Assembly (NCBI GenBank): GCA_029964075.1
Contig: CM057149.1
Span: 10,488,465 to 10,552,464 of the forward strand
Length of the DNA: 64,000 nucleotides
DNA from: Patiria pectinifera
Taxonomy: Eukaryota > Echinodermata > Asteroidea > Valvatida > Asterinidae
Direction of reading: 5' to 3'
Part shown: one piece after another, positions 13,701-28,700 of the stretch
Numbering within the stretch: the stretch's first letter is position 1
Layout of the letters: each line of letters starts with the position of its first letter
Made by a program: the position numbers and the translations under genes
Notes under the pieces: generated by a model
Told to the model about the DNA's origin: nothing
Seen by the model: the letters and a program-made list of their open reading frames with translations, nothing else
Database searches by the model: none

Positions 13701-16700
13701 CGCAGTACCTTGTAAACCATTATAGGGTACTACATAATGGGTCTCATATTTCTCATAAACTTTATTTACCTTTCTTTAATAATAGACATAATTTCCAGCG
13801 CCTTGAGTACCTAATTGTTGGTAGATACGTGCGCTATATAAGACTCAGATATTATTATTATTATTATTATTAATAAGTGGAAGTTTGCACTGACACTACA
13901 TGACACTCTTGTGGATTCTTTTCACATTCTGTCACTGCAAGATTCCATTGATCTCAATTGTTTCGCCCACTCACCTTCCACGTTGGAGGATTCAATGATG
14001 ACAATCTCATCCTTGAGATCTTCAGCATCTAGTTTCAGATCTAACACCTCAGCATCCAAGGCATCTAGCTCACGGTTAGCTCGGAAGTTTTCGACTCCCG
14101 TTTGTCCGAGATCTTTGTTCACAGTGTCCAGCTTCCGTGCAAGGTCGTCCAGGTCGGCCCTGGACATACAAATATACTCAATAAATTGGGTTGTGTCCTT
14201 AAATTAGCACTACTTACTCGGTGCTTGCTGTGAGTACTCAAAAATTAACAAGCTTAGGCCAAAAAAAAAATAAGTCGATCTCTGGTCAGCGCGCGCGTCG
14301 ATTTTAATCATGCGCGTCGATCTTTTTTTCCCCAAAATGTTCCGCGGTAGCTCCAACAGCGCCCTCTATTCCCGCACCTCCTCAATTTTTTTTTTACCTA
14401 AGAGCACCAAGGAATGGGAAATTGCACCAAGGCAAATGATCGAAAGCACCAAGGCAAATTATGAAGGACACCAATGTACGAGAGGACACCAAAAAGCAAA
14501 ATAGTACCCCACCTTGTCTGTACAATCCAAGCTTGAAAAAAAAAAAGCAAGCTGTGTGGCCGCGTCAATTCCGGAACTTTGGTCTGACCAGAGACCGAAT
14601 ATTTTTTTTTTTTTGGCCTTATTGGAGAGGGACTCGAACCCACAAACTCCCATCAGGAGGCCATCAAGTAGTCTGAGTATCACCCGTTGTCCACGGAGCC
14701 CAGTCTCCAGTCTAACGTCTGATATATATATCTAAGCATGCAAATCGGAGTCAACTTTACTAAACCGTGACGTCATTTCATTCTGAAATATGGACTAAAG
14801 TTTTGATTGGTCAATACAACAACGACCAGACATAGATCAATAAAACCTAGACAAGCCTGGGGTGGCGTACACGTATCAAGTAACACAATAAAGAGCGCGT
14901 GACAGCAGCCTTTCAATTTACAGCATATTATTGTCGTGTCTAGGTTATATTTATTGATGTCTATGATGCAGCAACGGGTGAATGACCGAAGACCCGATAT
15001 AGAAAGTGCCTGCTGATTGGTCAAAATATAGAGCTCAAGAGGCGGTTGTCTTGCAGAATTAATCAGCGAATCTGATCAGATATCATAGACTAGTCAACAA
15101 GTAGCAATCTTGGACAATTCTTGCTCAACCTACCTGACTTGATCCAGGTCATTATGCAGTGCGTCCACGTCATCTTCAGACACGCTAGGGCCAGTCAGCA
15201 GTGACTCCACCTGCTGTAGTTTACCCTCCAGACGATTGAACTCGTCATCATAGGCAGCTGTGGCTCCTGTTGATTTGATATTACGAGCTCGCTCCAGCAG
15301 GTCCTCAGTTTGTACTGTAAACATCATAATTATTACAACTTCATGAACAACAAACGCATGTAAAATGTCAAAGTTAGATTCTTTGCAACTCCGAAAAAAT
15401 AAACTTACATCTACAGCAGCTTTTGTACCAAAATACCTTAGTTTCTCAATATTCAACTACAATTCTGCCTAGACAAGCAACCAAGTTCAGGAATATTGTT
15501 CCCAAACTTTGCAACTATCATTTTCTGATTTCTATCTATACCTTTGATTCTGCAAATCCATGTACAATTACTTGCATCCAATTTTTTGACAACTCTTCAA
15601 TAACCCTCACAGGAGCTTTTTCCTTCATTCTTTTTTAGGAACATATCTGTTTGGCCTCAGGGTCAGTAATCCTGAGAATTTGTTTGAATGAATAAACTTC
15701 AAACAAACAAACAAACAAACAAACAAACCAACACTAATTGAAAAAAAGAAGTGGCTTTCTGGAGGCGTACCATTACTTTGCAAAATATTTGACCTACATC
15801 AGGGCATAAACCATGCATGCAACTGGGAAATCACAAAAAAAGAGGAAATTTTTCCTTTTTTCCCACAGTGTTTATTTTGTGTTTTTCTATTTCCAATGGC
15901 ACAGTAAAAGAAAAAGATCCGATCAAAAGGAAAATTGTTGGAAATGATAAACACTCTGGCAATAAAAACCTGAGGTTATAGACGGCGGTACCCAATATTA
16001 ACTGCTGTTGGATTATGGATACACTTTTGTAGTCATATCAAGTAAAATTAGTGCAACATTTAAGGGGGAAAAAACGGTTGGTCAAAAAGAAAAAAACTCC
16101 ATTTATATCTAGTGATTTTTTCCAAGGATAGTTTGTGTTTTACCTCTGAGAGCATTGATAATTTCATCCCAGTCATCAAAGCATTCCCCACAGGGTTCAC
16201 AGTTAGGCACCTCGCCTGTGGTGCCATGAGCGCATCTATCACAGTATTTGCCAGTCACCCCTGGCCGACACACACAGGATCCATCACCGTTACATTGGAG
16301 GCTTTCTGACCCTTGAGCGTCACACTGACATCCTGTGTAATCAAAAGGTCAAACGTTTAAGGGTCCATGCAATGAAGTGTTCTTAGGAAAATATTTTGAG
16401 CAAGTTTCTACTCCTCTTAAATGTGTGCAAAATCTTTGACATCCCTTTCTGGTTACTTTATTGCAAAGTGCACTTCTTTAGACATTTGAAATTCGCCATG
16501 CTTTTCCGGACAACTGATGACGTTGTTGCTGTGATGTCATTATGTCACACTATACAGGGTGAGTCAAAAAAACGAAACCCAAATGTCGGGACCATTGTTT
16601 TAGAGAAGTTCTGCATGTAGCACTTTCAAAATCTAGGATATGGGCGCCCAACTCATAAGCTTTCTTTTAGTACAAGTATCATTCAAATCACTCATGTACT

Positions 16701-19700
16701 TTTCAAGTTAAGGAGTTTAAAACACAAGTGTGCGTTCTTCCAGCAAAACGAAAACAATTCACACACATCCTTATGTTATTTGTTTTCGTTTTGCTGAAAG
16801 AACACTGAAATTTTTTGTGATCTCAAGTACAAGATGTACAAGCCCTTCCATTTTGAATTTGCTAAAACTCCTTATAGTCCCAATATTTTTTTTTTTAAAT
16901 ATTCTCAGCCCTTGAGAGAATATTCATCTGAGTTTGACTTACGTTCACATCCAACCAACGGATCACCAAAGAAGAGACTTTCACATTCACAGCAGGTACG
17001 ACCACCAAAGCCAGGTTGGCATGTGCACTGGCCGGTGAACTGAAGACAACGAGACAAAAAAAATAGAAGTGGTGGTTTCTTATATCTTACAGGATTACAG
17101 ATTTAATAATTCAGCCGACTGTGCTCTGGTTCATGCAAACGAGTGCTGTTTACTCCCTTGTAAGCAAGGGTGACATTGGAGGAAACTGAAAATCCATGAG
17201 ATAATTGGCAGAGGGTCTATGATACACGGTTATATTTGCCTAAAGGTAGCGCATAAAATACCAGTTTTAGTGATTTTGGTTTTACAAAAACCTTTAAATT
17301 TGATAATAGTTTTTTTGGTCAAATCTCAGGAATTCTTGAAAATCGTAACAACTCTCACCACTTTGTAAGATCAGCAACATGTAAAATAACCTCATGTGTG
17401 TTACAACAGCATTAGCAAGGACTTCAGTGGTCTAATTATGGATGTGATGTCACCTGTCAAGCAAGGACTACAGAATGGGGTTCTGAACCAAGCAAGGCAT
17501 GATGTCCATGAGCAAGATACTCTACCACAGTATGAACTGCCAGTATGTGCACAAATATACCCTTGGCTATACAAAGTGCAAGACATTCATATTACTGAAG
17601 GATACTGAAATACACTTTTCTTGTGGGCTCAGGCTCATGTACATTCCTTTTACGGGAAAACATTTCAGACTTTAGTTGAAACTACTGTCACGCATGTTTC
17701 ACACAATATGCAGGCATAATCCAATACAAACATGTGATGGCTCCAGAGAATGGGTCACAGGAATATCTACAGATTCAGCACAGAGTCTATTCAATGGTTA
17801 TCCATAAATACAGTGTTGCCGACTTAGGCTGAATGCAGTTCACAACATACTCACTGGAAACCGAGAAACAATTTTTGGACCAAAGAAAACCAATCCTGTC
17901 ATTTCAAGGTTTAAAAACAGGCTTGCAACTGGGAATTTAGAAAAAAACGAGGAAAACTCCAAACCATACAAAACTTTGTACAGTATTTTTCAATTGGTAA
18001 TGGCATTCATGAGAAGTAAAAAACGAGGAAACCAGCTGATCCGAGTAAAAGTTGCATGCCTGTAAAACCGGTAAAACGTTGTGGCGGCTTTTATTTGTTT
18101 CTTACCTCATTACACTGTGTAGAAAGAGAGCCATATTGACAGCAATCACAGGCCTCACACCCTGCACCACTAGCTAGCTTCCAATGGTCTGGGGCACACT
18201 GGTCACAGGTCTGTCCAACAACGTTAGGCAGGCATGGGCACTTGCCAGTCACACGGTCACACACGCCACAGTTGTTGTTCAGATCACAGATACTCAGATC
18301 AGTACCAAGGAAATTACAGTCACAAGCTAGGAAAATCAAAAACAGCTCCATTAGGCCAAACAAAAAAAGTCTCCGGTTTCTGGTATGGAGCTTTCCCCAA
18401 AAGTGGTGCGGCGACGCGGCTTTTTTTTTTTTTTTACCTGTTTTTTTTTTTTTTTTTGCTTCAAATGTCGGCTGATGACTGCAAATGGTGCCTGACTAAA
18501 CTAAGTGCAAATATATGGGAGTCCAGAGAGGCCACATAAATCTTATTCTCGATCATAACCCCATCTAAAAACACGTTAAAATTGTGCAGCAGCAGAATTC
18601 CAGTCAAACCAGTGAGTTTGGCGGTTTTGAATCATCATCTTGTATTGACAAAAAAAACTTTTTCATTTTGCCGACGCGCATGGCTACGGCGACGCGCGCG
18701 CATACCAGAAACCGGAGACTTTTTTTTTTTGGCCTTATTTGTGACAAAAAAAAATTTAATTCAGTTTTGAGAAAAGGTCAAATTAATCTTTGAGAACATT
18801 TAACGATTTACAAGAATTGGAATGGCGTTGTAAAATGATCATTGTATTAGGAGATCTGTCGTGTCTGTGTTCTTGGTTTTTTTTAATAGACAGGCATTTT
18901 TCTTAAAACCAATCACAAATTGTAGAAATTCCATTTTTGAAAAACTTAAGTTGTGTAATAATTGACAAGTCTTCCTGAAATTAAAAAAACAACTAAGTTG
19001 AACTGAAAAATAAAAAGCATTTTGTTATTAAGAATGTACTCTTGCAAGACTAGGAATAAACGATTAATTAATGTTGACTTACGTCTGCAGGTTCGCAGTA
19101 AGGCATCGCCATAGTAATTTGGTGCGCATTCATCACAGTTGAATCCAGCTGTATCATACAGACAACGCAAGCACTGTCCTGTAGTTGCATCACAGTTGCC
19201 CGGTGTGAGTGGGTTGGTGTTGCCATTGCAATTACACAAGTTACAACTACCCCCAGGTACTGACGGATAACCATAGTAGTTGTTGTCACACTGGTCACAA
19301 CGAATGCCTGATGGGAAACAAAAGTATGTTTACCTTATGTGTGGAATGTAAGGTAAAGGTAAAGGGGACGAACCCGTGTTCACAGGAACGGAGTGCCCAT
19401 CTCTCTTTTGAAGCGATTGGGTCAGACTCGAGTCCATGAAATGCTGCTGTGGGGGGATCGCCACACCTCCTCCACAGCGAGTCTGTTACCCTCCCAGCAT
19501 TGAATAATGCCGGTACCCATTGAACACCTGGGTTGAGAGGAGTTATTGAGGTAAAGCGCCTTACTCAAGGGCACAACATGCATGGCCACGTCGGGGCTCG
19601 AACCCACAACCTCACGATCATGAAGCCTATGCTCTACCATTAGACCACATGTAAATGTTCATGAATGTGGAAAAGTGACAAATACTTGAAATTTGATACA

Positions 19701-22700
19701 TATACCTTTGATGTTATTTTGTATCTTTAATGTCTTTAATTTTATCCTTTGTACAAAAACACTTACCCAACTAGATTATATTTTAGAGTCTTTGGTTCAA
19801 CTATGCACAGTTTGCATTTGAAAACCTATAACAAAATGGCGTGTGACACAGGAAGTGAAAAAAAAAATTTGTATGATTTTCTCTTCAAGTGAATTTAAAC
19901 ATAAACCTGTATGAAGAAATGCGTTAAAAGTTAAATTATTAAACCATCAGCATCTCCCCCAAAAATATGAAATTTTTCCCACACAGTAATCGACCTGACA
20001 TTTAGGGCAAACGGTGAGTAACAGGCCAGATGGATTTGGACAGTGCAGTCATAAGCTAGGCAGTTTTAGGGTAGCACAGTGAGTATAAGGCTGGGTGTTT
20101 GTGGCAGTGTAGTGAGTATTAGGCCAGGTAGTTTTAAATACGCTGGGTGATTTAGGGATGTACAGTAAGGAATAGTCTACACGGTTTTAAACAGTTTAAA
20201 GACATAGTCCATCATTTGTAATTTGTGCATTTTGTTCGTTTGAAGCAACAAAAGTGTTCAAAATCTAATGAAGGATACTGAACAACTAACCTGATGAAGT
20301 TTCAGCTCAGCTTCAGCTGTATATTCCGAGAAAAACAGCATTCTAGGATCTCAATTTTAAATCAAAAGTTGCTAAATCATGTTTTGAATTGTTTTGAATT
20401 GCAGCTTTACGCGATGTCGCGCACTGATCCGACGAATTATAGCAACTGCGCACGCCTGTGCGTCGTGCCAATGCTTGCGCGCACTGCGCCGAATAACAAA
20501 ACGAACTACTAATTTAAATTTTCCTACGGTGCTTCTTAAGACGCACCGTTGGAAATGCCTTCTTTCGTTGATTTCTTCAAAATGAGAGCTTCCCAGAGAG
20601 AATAATTTCACAGGGAGTTTAGTCCCCTTACTATCTTTCAACCAGTATGTTTTTCAACAATAATTACGCCAGTTACTTTTTGGGATAGCTGCAAATGATG
20701 GACTCCGGTTTTAATATGAAGGGGTTTTTTTTGCAGTACAGTGAGCTATAAACTTAAGAAGAACAGTAAGGCCCCCCCAAAAAAACTCCTGCTTTTTTAT
20801 ATGCGCTGCAGCCAGCCATGCTGCCGGCAAATGAAAGCGTTTTTTTTCAATGAAGAAAATGAACTCAAAACCGCCAAACTCACGGGTTTGACTGGAACTG
20901 CTGCTGCTGCATAATTATAACGTTTTTTTATGATATGGTCAGGTCGAGAATAGCAAGGCCTATGGCTCCCTCTGGACTCCCAATCCCATATAGGCCTATT
21001 TGTACACCACATAAGTCATCAATCATGCAACATCACAAAAAATTTGAAGCAAAAAAAAGGTAAAAAAACACTTGCGCACCACTTTTTGGGCAGAACCATA
21101 CCTTTTTTGCCTAATGTAGACAAGTGCATTTTTGGTGATACAGTAATGAACCGGTTTTGGGGCAGTAAAGTAACTGAGAAGGTGCAGACCTACCTGTGTA
21201 TCCTTCCTCACAGATACAGACCACAGTCTGAATGGTCTGATCAATGTAGCAGGTATCAGCAAACTGATGACCACTGCCTTCCCCTCCAGGGCACATACAG
21301 GGCTGACAAGGCAGATTGGAGGTCAGGGTAGGATCACCGTAATAACCATCTTCACACCTGCACACAACATCACACAAACCAAAATAAATCAATAAGTCAA
21401 AATCATTTGAACAGTATTCAAGATATCACTTTTAACAAACTGCTTGTTACTGACACTGAATTTTGGCAATATGATTCATTAACCCTGTGCAAAGCTTGAA
21501 AGATGTGTTTCTAGTTATCAAAAAACAGAATGGTTAACATGAGCTTTAGGCTGCATCCGAATCAACTGCCTAGAGCTAGGTCTAGGTCTGTGCCCATTGC
21601 AAATACGCGGGGACGCGCTGACAATAGATGTAGCCGTAGCTCTGGAAGCCCGTTTCGGACATGGCCTTAGTCTCCATTAGTTGTGAAGACGTTTTCTAGA
21701 TATCTATGGCAGTTGATCATCTTTTTGAAGTGGAGGGTGTTACCTTTCGCAGTAATGGCCTACAGTGGAATCCTGGCAATCTTCACATGCTCCTGTGCGA
21801 CTGTTGCAGGTAGGGGCATGGCCGTTACACTCACAGCGTAGGCAGTTGGGGAAATTCCAGAAGCCAGGAGCACACTGATCACAGGCTCGGCCGTAAGTGT
21901 TAGGGATGCAGGCACACTGGCCATTGAAGGGATCACAGAAGTTGTCGAGTGAGCCGCGCCCATCACATTCACAGGCTATGGGAGAGGGTTGGGAATAGGA
22001 CTGTTCTCAAATGGTTCATGGAGTCTTGTTACACCGTGCCAGAGATTTGGATGCCGAACTATCAAGCATCTTGGCTTCACATGCTACGTTTAATAATTGT
22101 TGACTGCTGTGAAGTGGGACATGGCATTTTTAACTCATGAATGGTGCATAGCAACCAAGGCGGAGCCAAAGGTGCTATATGTGCCCGAATGGGGTTAAAC
22201 ATGACATATCCCACAGCACAGCAGTCAACCATCATTTTGTTATATCTTGCCGTTAACAAAAGTAGTCAATTACGTCCCCACATTGTACCTCTGATTACTG
22301 GTTGTTTTTTTGCAAACATAAGTTATGATAGGCTGCATTGGTTGCAAATGCACCCTACCTACTTGTGTGCGTGCAAGGTAGCCTACATGAGGTAATGCAA
22401 CACAGTGTATATGAGGTAATATATGCAATGTGGTGTATCAGAGGTAAAGTCATTTTACGTGACTGTTTTAAAGGGAATGTACATCATTGGCTTTTTTGCT
22501 TGTTTTTTTTTCAAAATGAAATATTTGAGGGTTGGTAGAGTATATTAGATCATACAGACACAGACATGTTTGAAGTTTGTGTGAAAAAACTGAAAAAAAA
22601 CCAAAAAAAAAAAAGTTCAAGTAGTCTGGGTCTGACTCCACTAAAAAGATAAAATGGATCAATGAGCATTTGGAAATTGAGTATGGTAAGGGAAAGAACA

Positions 22701-25700
22701 GTCTAGCTGCTCTGCCATGGCTCATGAAAATAATAACAAAACAAATTGAAAGAAAAAACTGAAAAAGTGTAAAGTTGTAGAAAAAGTTGAAAAAATAAAG
22801 TTTTTTTCCAACGGTGGTGGCTCACTGGTTGGAATGTCTATTAATTTTAATGACCATTTTCAAAAAATGACTTCTACACCAGGGATTTTTTTACACTTTT
22901 ATTTAGACTGTCATTTACCAACATCCTAGTAAGGTATTTGGTATATTTATTTTGTTTTTTTTTTGATTTTTGATTTGCTTTAAACCAATGAAATTACAGT
23001 ATCCAAGACATAACCATTGATGGTATGGCATCACTGATGGTATGGCATCACAGAGGGTATCCAATTCAAGAAAACTTGGCTGATGTCACACTGAACACAT
23101 CAGACATGGGAACCCTTTTTGACTTTCGTTTGTTTGATGCATTACATACTTGTTGTAATTGAGAAATGTCTTTATGAACTAGACAAAGATTTTCCTTGGT
23201 CGACAATAGTTTGTGATAAATTATGTAATAATCAGAAGCCTTCCGTTCCTCAGTAATAACAATTAATTGATGTAGAGTGGCTTGCTCGAGGACACACACA
23301 TTGTGATTCCTTGTGGAGTTCTCACCATGCACTACATACATGTACTCACCTGAGCATCCATTGGGTCCAAAGCCGTAGGTCCCTGGAGCGCACTGGTCAC
23401 AGCGACGACCTATGACATTGGCCTTGCATTCACACTGACCACCAAACTCATCACAGATTGAGCTCTTAGAGCCAATAGGATCACAGTCACAAGCTGAAAA
23501 AGAAAGAGGGTTTGAAAGAACACTAAAATATTGTGAGATCTTTACTTGTAATCCTTACAGAATACAATGCCTGTCTAAAGCCCCTGTCACATAGTAGCGA
23601 ACAGAGCTAACTTATGCCTAATGTACTGAACATTTTTTTCGAAATTTGGCAAAGTCCAGATACGCTCAAATTCTCGGCCAAAATCTTGTTTTTTTTTAGC
23701 GAACTCCTGATGTATAAGACGAATGCCCAACAAATGAGGAACGAATGCAGAGCGTATAACTAGCGTCCATAGTAACGAATGACAGCACATGCGTAGCGTC
23801 CATCCAACGAATGCCGAACGTATGCAACGAATGGCCAATGTATGCCTAGCGTGCTGCGGCCGGTCATGTGATGTGTCTCCGCTGACCCATAAATACACTC
23901 TCCAAGTCCATGTCGTCACATTCGTTAGCCATTCGTTAGACAAACTGTATGTATACATTGGGCATTCGCTATATAACAAAGATCCTTGGGTTGGACGTAT
24001 TATGTCCGAACAGCAGACAACGAAGCAACCTATACCCAACGTGCGAAACATTCACACAGCGAATGCTCAGTGTATTGATCACTACGTTGTCGCCCGCTCA
24101 AAATTTTGAACATGTTAAAAAAATTTCCTCGACCCAAGCGCACCTCTGCGAACCCCTACGAACCGCTAACGAATACATCTTATGCCAAACGTGTCTTGAA
24201 CGAATGACAACTTACACAAACGTACACCCAAATTTCCAAAAACGTCAGCCACACGTTAGCTCTATTCGCAACAGTGTGACTGGGCCTTATATAAGGTCTT
24301 GTGTCCTGTGTATATGATTTCACTTTAAATTTTGTAGCTTTCTTCTAATCAGTCCTGGATACAGACCTTTTGCTACATCACAACTGTACTTTTTTGCCAA
24401 CAGTTGCATAAATTGGTCATACAAAATGGTGCTCAATGTTTGTAAACAAAGAGAGGTCCATACCTTAACTCATACTTATGTGGTTACTGTAATCATACAA
24501 TACGCTATCCCAATAGGTATCCATAATTTCCCCATGTGGTACAGTGCTTTGAACAAAGGCACTAACATCAATCCCACTTCGTAGTAAGAGCTGTAGAGTA
24601 GCTTACCCATGGCACCGTCAAACATCAACGCTGACATACTGAACATGAGTTCTCTGCAGATATCAGAGAGAGGAGCATGAATGGCTGATAGGTGGGCCTC
24701 ACCACAGCGATAATACTCCCACTGCTCACGCCGGTTCTCCTTGATGTTATCACTGCCGCTGAACATGTCAAAGTTGGTGTTTCGCGGGATGAGTACCACC
24801 TACAGGGAACCAGTCAACATGAAATTTGGTTGGTAATTGAAGTAGTTTAAGTATTCCCTTGGGTCAACCATGTGGGCCTCATGATAAAAGATATTTAAAG
24901 CTTCTGAATGTTTACTAAAAATATTTCAAATGTTTGGGTTATTTCACATTTCTGGCTTACAAAAACTCCATGTCTTACACGTACAGAGAAATGTTGATAA
25001 ACCCTGTTTGTTTACACCAGACGTGGCAGCTATTTTTTTTGTAAAGCATATAAAGCTATATTTTGTAAAGCAGCCATCAAAGCAATCAAATGAGCAAAAG
25101 TTGTCATCATCAGATTAACGCAACCTTTAATGCATATCAAGCACACAGGGCACTTTAATTGGTCGCTGTGAAAACGCTCAAAAGAGACACCAAGTGATTG
25201 GCCCAATGAGGCGACCAATCCAGGCGACCAATCCAGGTGACCAATCCAGGTGACCAATCAAAGCGCCCTGTGATTGGTCTGTCTGATGCTAGCCATGAGC
25301 TCGTCTAGTACCCTGTTTCCATTGTCCTTCTGAATCCAATATTTTTAGGGGACCCAGGAAACAGTCTAGCCAGGAGCCATGCACAAGTCAATTTTTCCTG
25401 AATTAAAAATGGTAGCCTCAAATATGGTGAGTGCGACGAGGATGTTTCCTGAATTGAGGGTGAAATTTCTCACAAAGGTATGTGAACCTAACCACCACCA
25501 TTTGTATTTTCATTTCCCACTGAAGCCTACGGGGGCGTATAAGGCAGTTTGAAGACTGTTTTTGGGGGTGAAATCTGAAGATTTTGATTGGGGGTACGAG
25601 TGAAAATGGTTAAAAAAAAATTATTGGTAAATGCGATAGGGCTATAAATCTCGGACTCTACTATCGCCCGACCATGTCCAATTGCTAAAAAGGCAATTCG

Positions 25701-28700
25701 TAGAGTCATAGTTACTCAGACTAAGCCAGTATCAGAACAGAACAGTTTATTACAACAACGTTTTACATGTACAATACCATTGTGTATTAGTATGATGGCT
25801 GTCTGCACATTTAGTCAATAAATCCTTACCGAATCTAGCAGAATCTGGGCATTGGGGTTGGATACTCCGCCTCCAAAGCTGTTGAAATCCACATCAATCA
25901 GGTACATCTTGCCTTTCTCAAGACAGAAGGTGGAGGCCAGAAGGCGATATCTGACATTAAAAGGGAAAGAAAAATAATAATACAAAGATAATCAGGCAAT
26001 TCTATACAGACAGCAAATCAGGCAATTCTATACAGACAGAGCAAATCCATTTTTGGGTCCGACATATGTGACCCTGTTCTGTCAAAATCAGACTTTTCTG
26101 GGCATAAGGTCAAAAATGAGATTTTTGCATATTGTTAAAAAATGTTCTTTTTCCTTTTAATAGGTGGTTTAATTTTTGAAACTGGTCATTCCTGGACAGA
26201 GTTATGCTACTTTGAGGTTCATCGTGTCGAAAAGTAGAAAACGGAGAAAATGGCCATGAACGTCACAAAAGAGTCATTTCTTTAACTGATTTACCTTAAC
26301 AAATCATCAAAAATACTCTATTTAGAGTTCAAATTAGGGTTTCAAACTTTTATAGTATATTTTAGACATGTTCAGGATTACAAATATGCAAAAATTTGAA
26401 AATCGAAAAAAATCACCCCACAGCGTTTTTTTGGCCCTATCTCAATTTCAACCTCTGCCCAGAACCGTCTGCTTTTGACAGAACAGGTCACATGATATAG
26501 GGTAAAGGTTGGAAAATATGCGCGATCTGAACATAAATTCATGTAATTGATCCACAATTAATTTGAATTGGTAACATGTGATCACATGTGGAGCATCATC
26601 GCAATTGCCTAACCTCCAGACAGATTCCTGCGCCCATTCTTTCAAAATCTTTCACATAATGGGGGAATGAAGAACATGCTTATAACAAATCTCACGTTAC
26701 CCTCAAACCTAGCTAAAACCTCTTTTACTGAGCTATGCTGAGCTATCTCTCTCCCTGCCTGACGTTATATATCACCGGTTCCTTACCTATTGCCTGATGG
26801 TAAACTGGTGGCCAGCAAGTCATCCTGGGGGATAGTGTTACCACAAATACTCTGCGTAGGAATCTCGCCTGGACGTGTTAAACTGACACGAACATCTTCC
26901 CAAGTCCCTGCAACCTGTAGACAGATCATTGGAAAATCTTCATGATCAGTGGCAGTCCTTCATTTAAAGAAAATCCAGGAGAGCTATAAATCGCTCTCCT
27001 CAAATATTTGAGGAGAGCAAATCGCTCTCCTTAAAATCTACGGATAAACAGTGGTAAAACGACGGGTTACCATTGTTTTTGTTTTATTTTGACATAAGGA
27101 TTTATTCAAGGGGCTGCGTTATTATTAGTTTTTGCATAATAACATATGCTCAAGTTGCATTACTTTTTTTGTTTTTGTAACTGTAAGACAAGGTAAAATT
27201 TATTTTAAAAAACTAACTAAATGGAGATTAATAAAAGGTTTGACTACTACTTAGGCTTTCATTTTTTAATACAGTTGTCAGTTGGTTCATCACTTGATTA
27301 TACTTGGAAAATGGAGAGTTAATAAACGGCACATAAAGCAACTGAATATTTGCTTTCAGATTCGTTAAAATTATATGAAAGTTTCAGCCTGAACTATTTC
27401 AATTGCTCTACGAAATCTATACAAAAATGGCCTCAAAATGACACAAACTTGCCTTAAGTTTTATCGAAAATATCTGCCGTCGATAATCTTAAAAATAATG
27501 GAAAATGCAGGTCAAGTATGCCATATACACAATGCTAGTCACGACGAGAATCTGGCTAAAAACATCTGAACGTCGCCCTAGTACGGCGTTTGTGATGAAC
27601 TGTGTGTGGTGGGCCGACAACACGCCGCAACCGAGACCGTTTTTACGGTATAGGATTTCGGTGAAACACGCTGCATCGTTTCACTTCACATACCAGTAAA
27701 ACTTCCTCAAAATAAATTCATGAACACGGGAAATACATACACAGACAAGAGAGATCAAGTTCTGTGAATAAGCTTGCAAAGATCGTCCTTCTCAATCGTT
27801 GTTTTCTTGGCATTTTTACGATGTCTATTCCGTCCGGCCTGCACGCAAAACACTGTACGGCAGTGCATTGCACCAGCAGACTATTACATTGACTGGTTAC
27901 CGCATTTTCATCATGCCTTCATTGGGACTTAGTACGCGGCGCAGGGAACCAGTCATTGCTGCACTTTCGCCGTGCGGGCCACTGTGTTTTCATGCAGCTC
28001 TATGCGATATGCAGATTGTGCACGCACAGTATACAACAGCTGTCTGTACACACGATCTTTACAGTGTATGCGTCACGGCTGCGTACGATGTTCGTTCATT
28101 TTTTAGCGATGTCCAGCGGCATATTAACGTGAGTTTGGGCATTATACCAACGAAAAATACGTGTAGCTTCAGACTTGACATCCTTTGCGTTTTTATCACT
28201 TCTTATTTTTAAACTTCCCGTGTTTGACGAGCCCTCTTTTGGATTTCTGAGGAGCGCTATTTTTGGCGCTCCTTCGAGACAGTCGAGGAGCGCAGTAGGA
28301 GCGCCTGCGTGATCGCGCTCCTTAAAAATGAAGGACTGCAGTGGTAAACAAAAGTGACAATATCCATGCCACCCGCTTAAAAATATCCACATGTATATTA
28401 TTTTATTCTTTATTTTTCTTTTACCATAACAAATTAACCAAAGCCCTCATGAATACGACCTCCAATCAATGTAATATTATCTGTTGATTCGTGTGGATCT
28501 GCATAATAAGTCCTTTAGTTCAAGCTGTTGGATTCTGTAGGCTTCACACTTGTTGGATTCCGTAAGATGCTTGCAAGAAAGCAGGGGTTAGGGAAGCTTA
28601 GGGGTTAGGGTGAAGGGATCTTGGGCTTTACCAGTGAATAGTGAGTACAATGACTCTTAAAGGGCCTTTCACATTATATGCGCTCTCATAGGAGACCTTA

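Noticed and set aside
23587..24317. Open frames of 106-154 codons on both strands
   Set aside because: They overlap in several frames inside a repeat-word-rich inverted-repeat element and show no domain; openness reflects the repeated word composition.
27505..28212. Transposase remnant in the 1.4-kb element of intron 9
   Set aside because: No DDE-type or zinc-finger motif is visible. Similarity to 50430-51080 is at the DNA level, with stops and indels in every frame.
28585..28612. Internal telomeric repeat (GGGGTTAGGG words)
   Set aside because: Only two short occurrences, not a tandem array.
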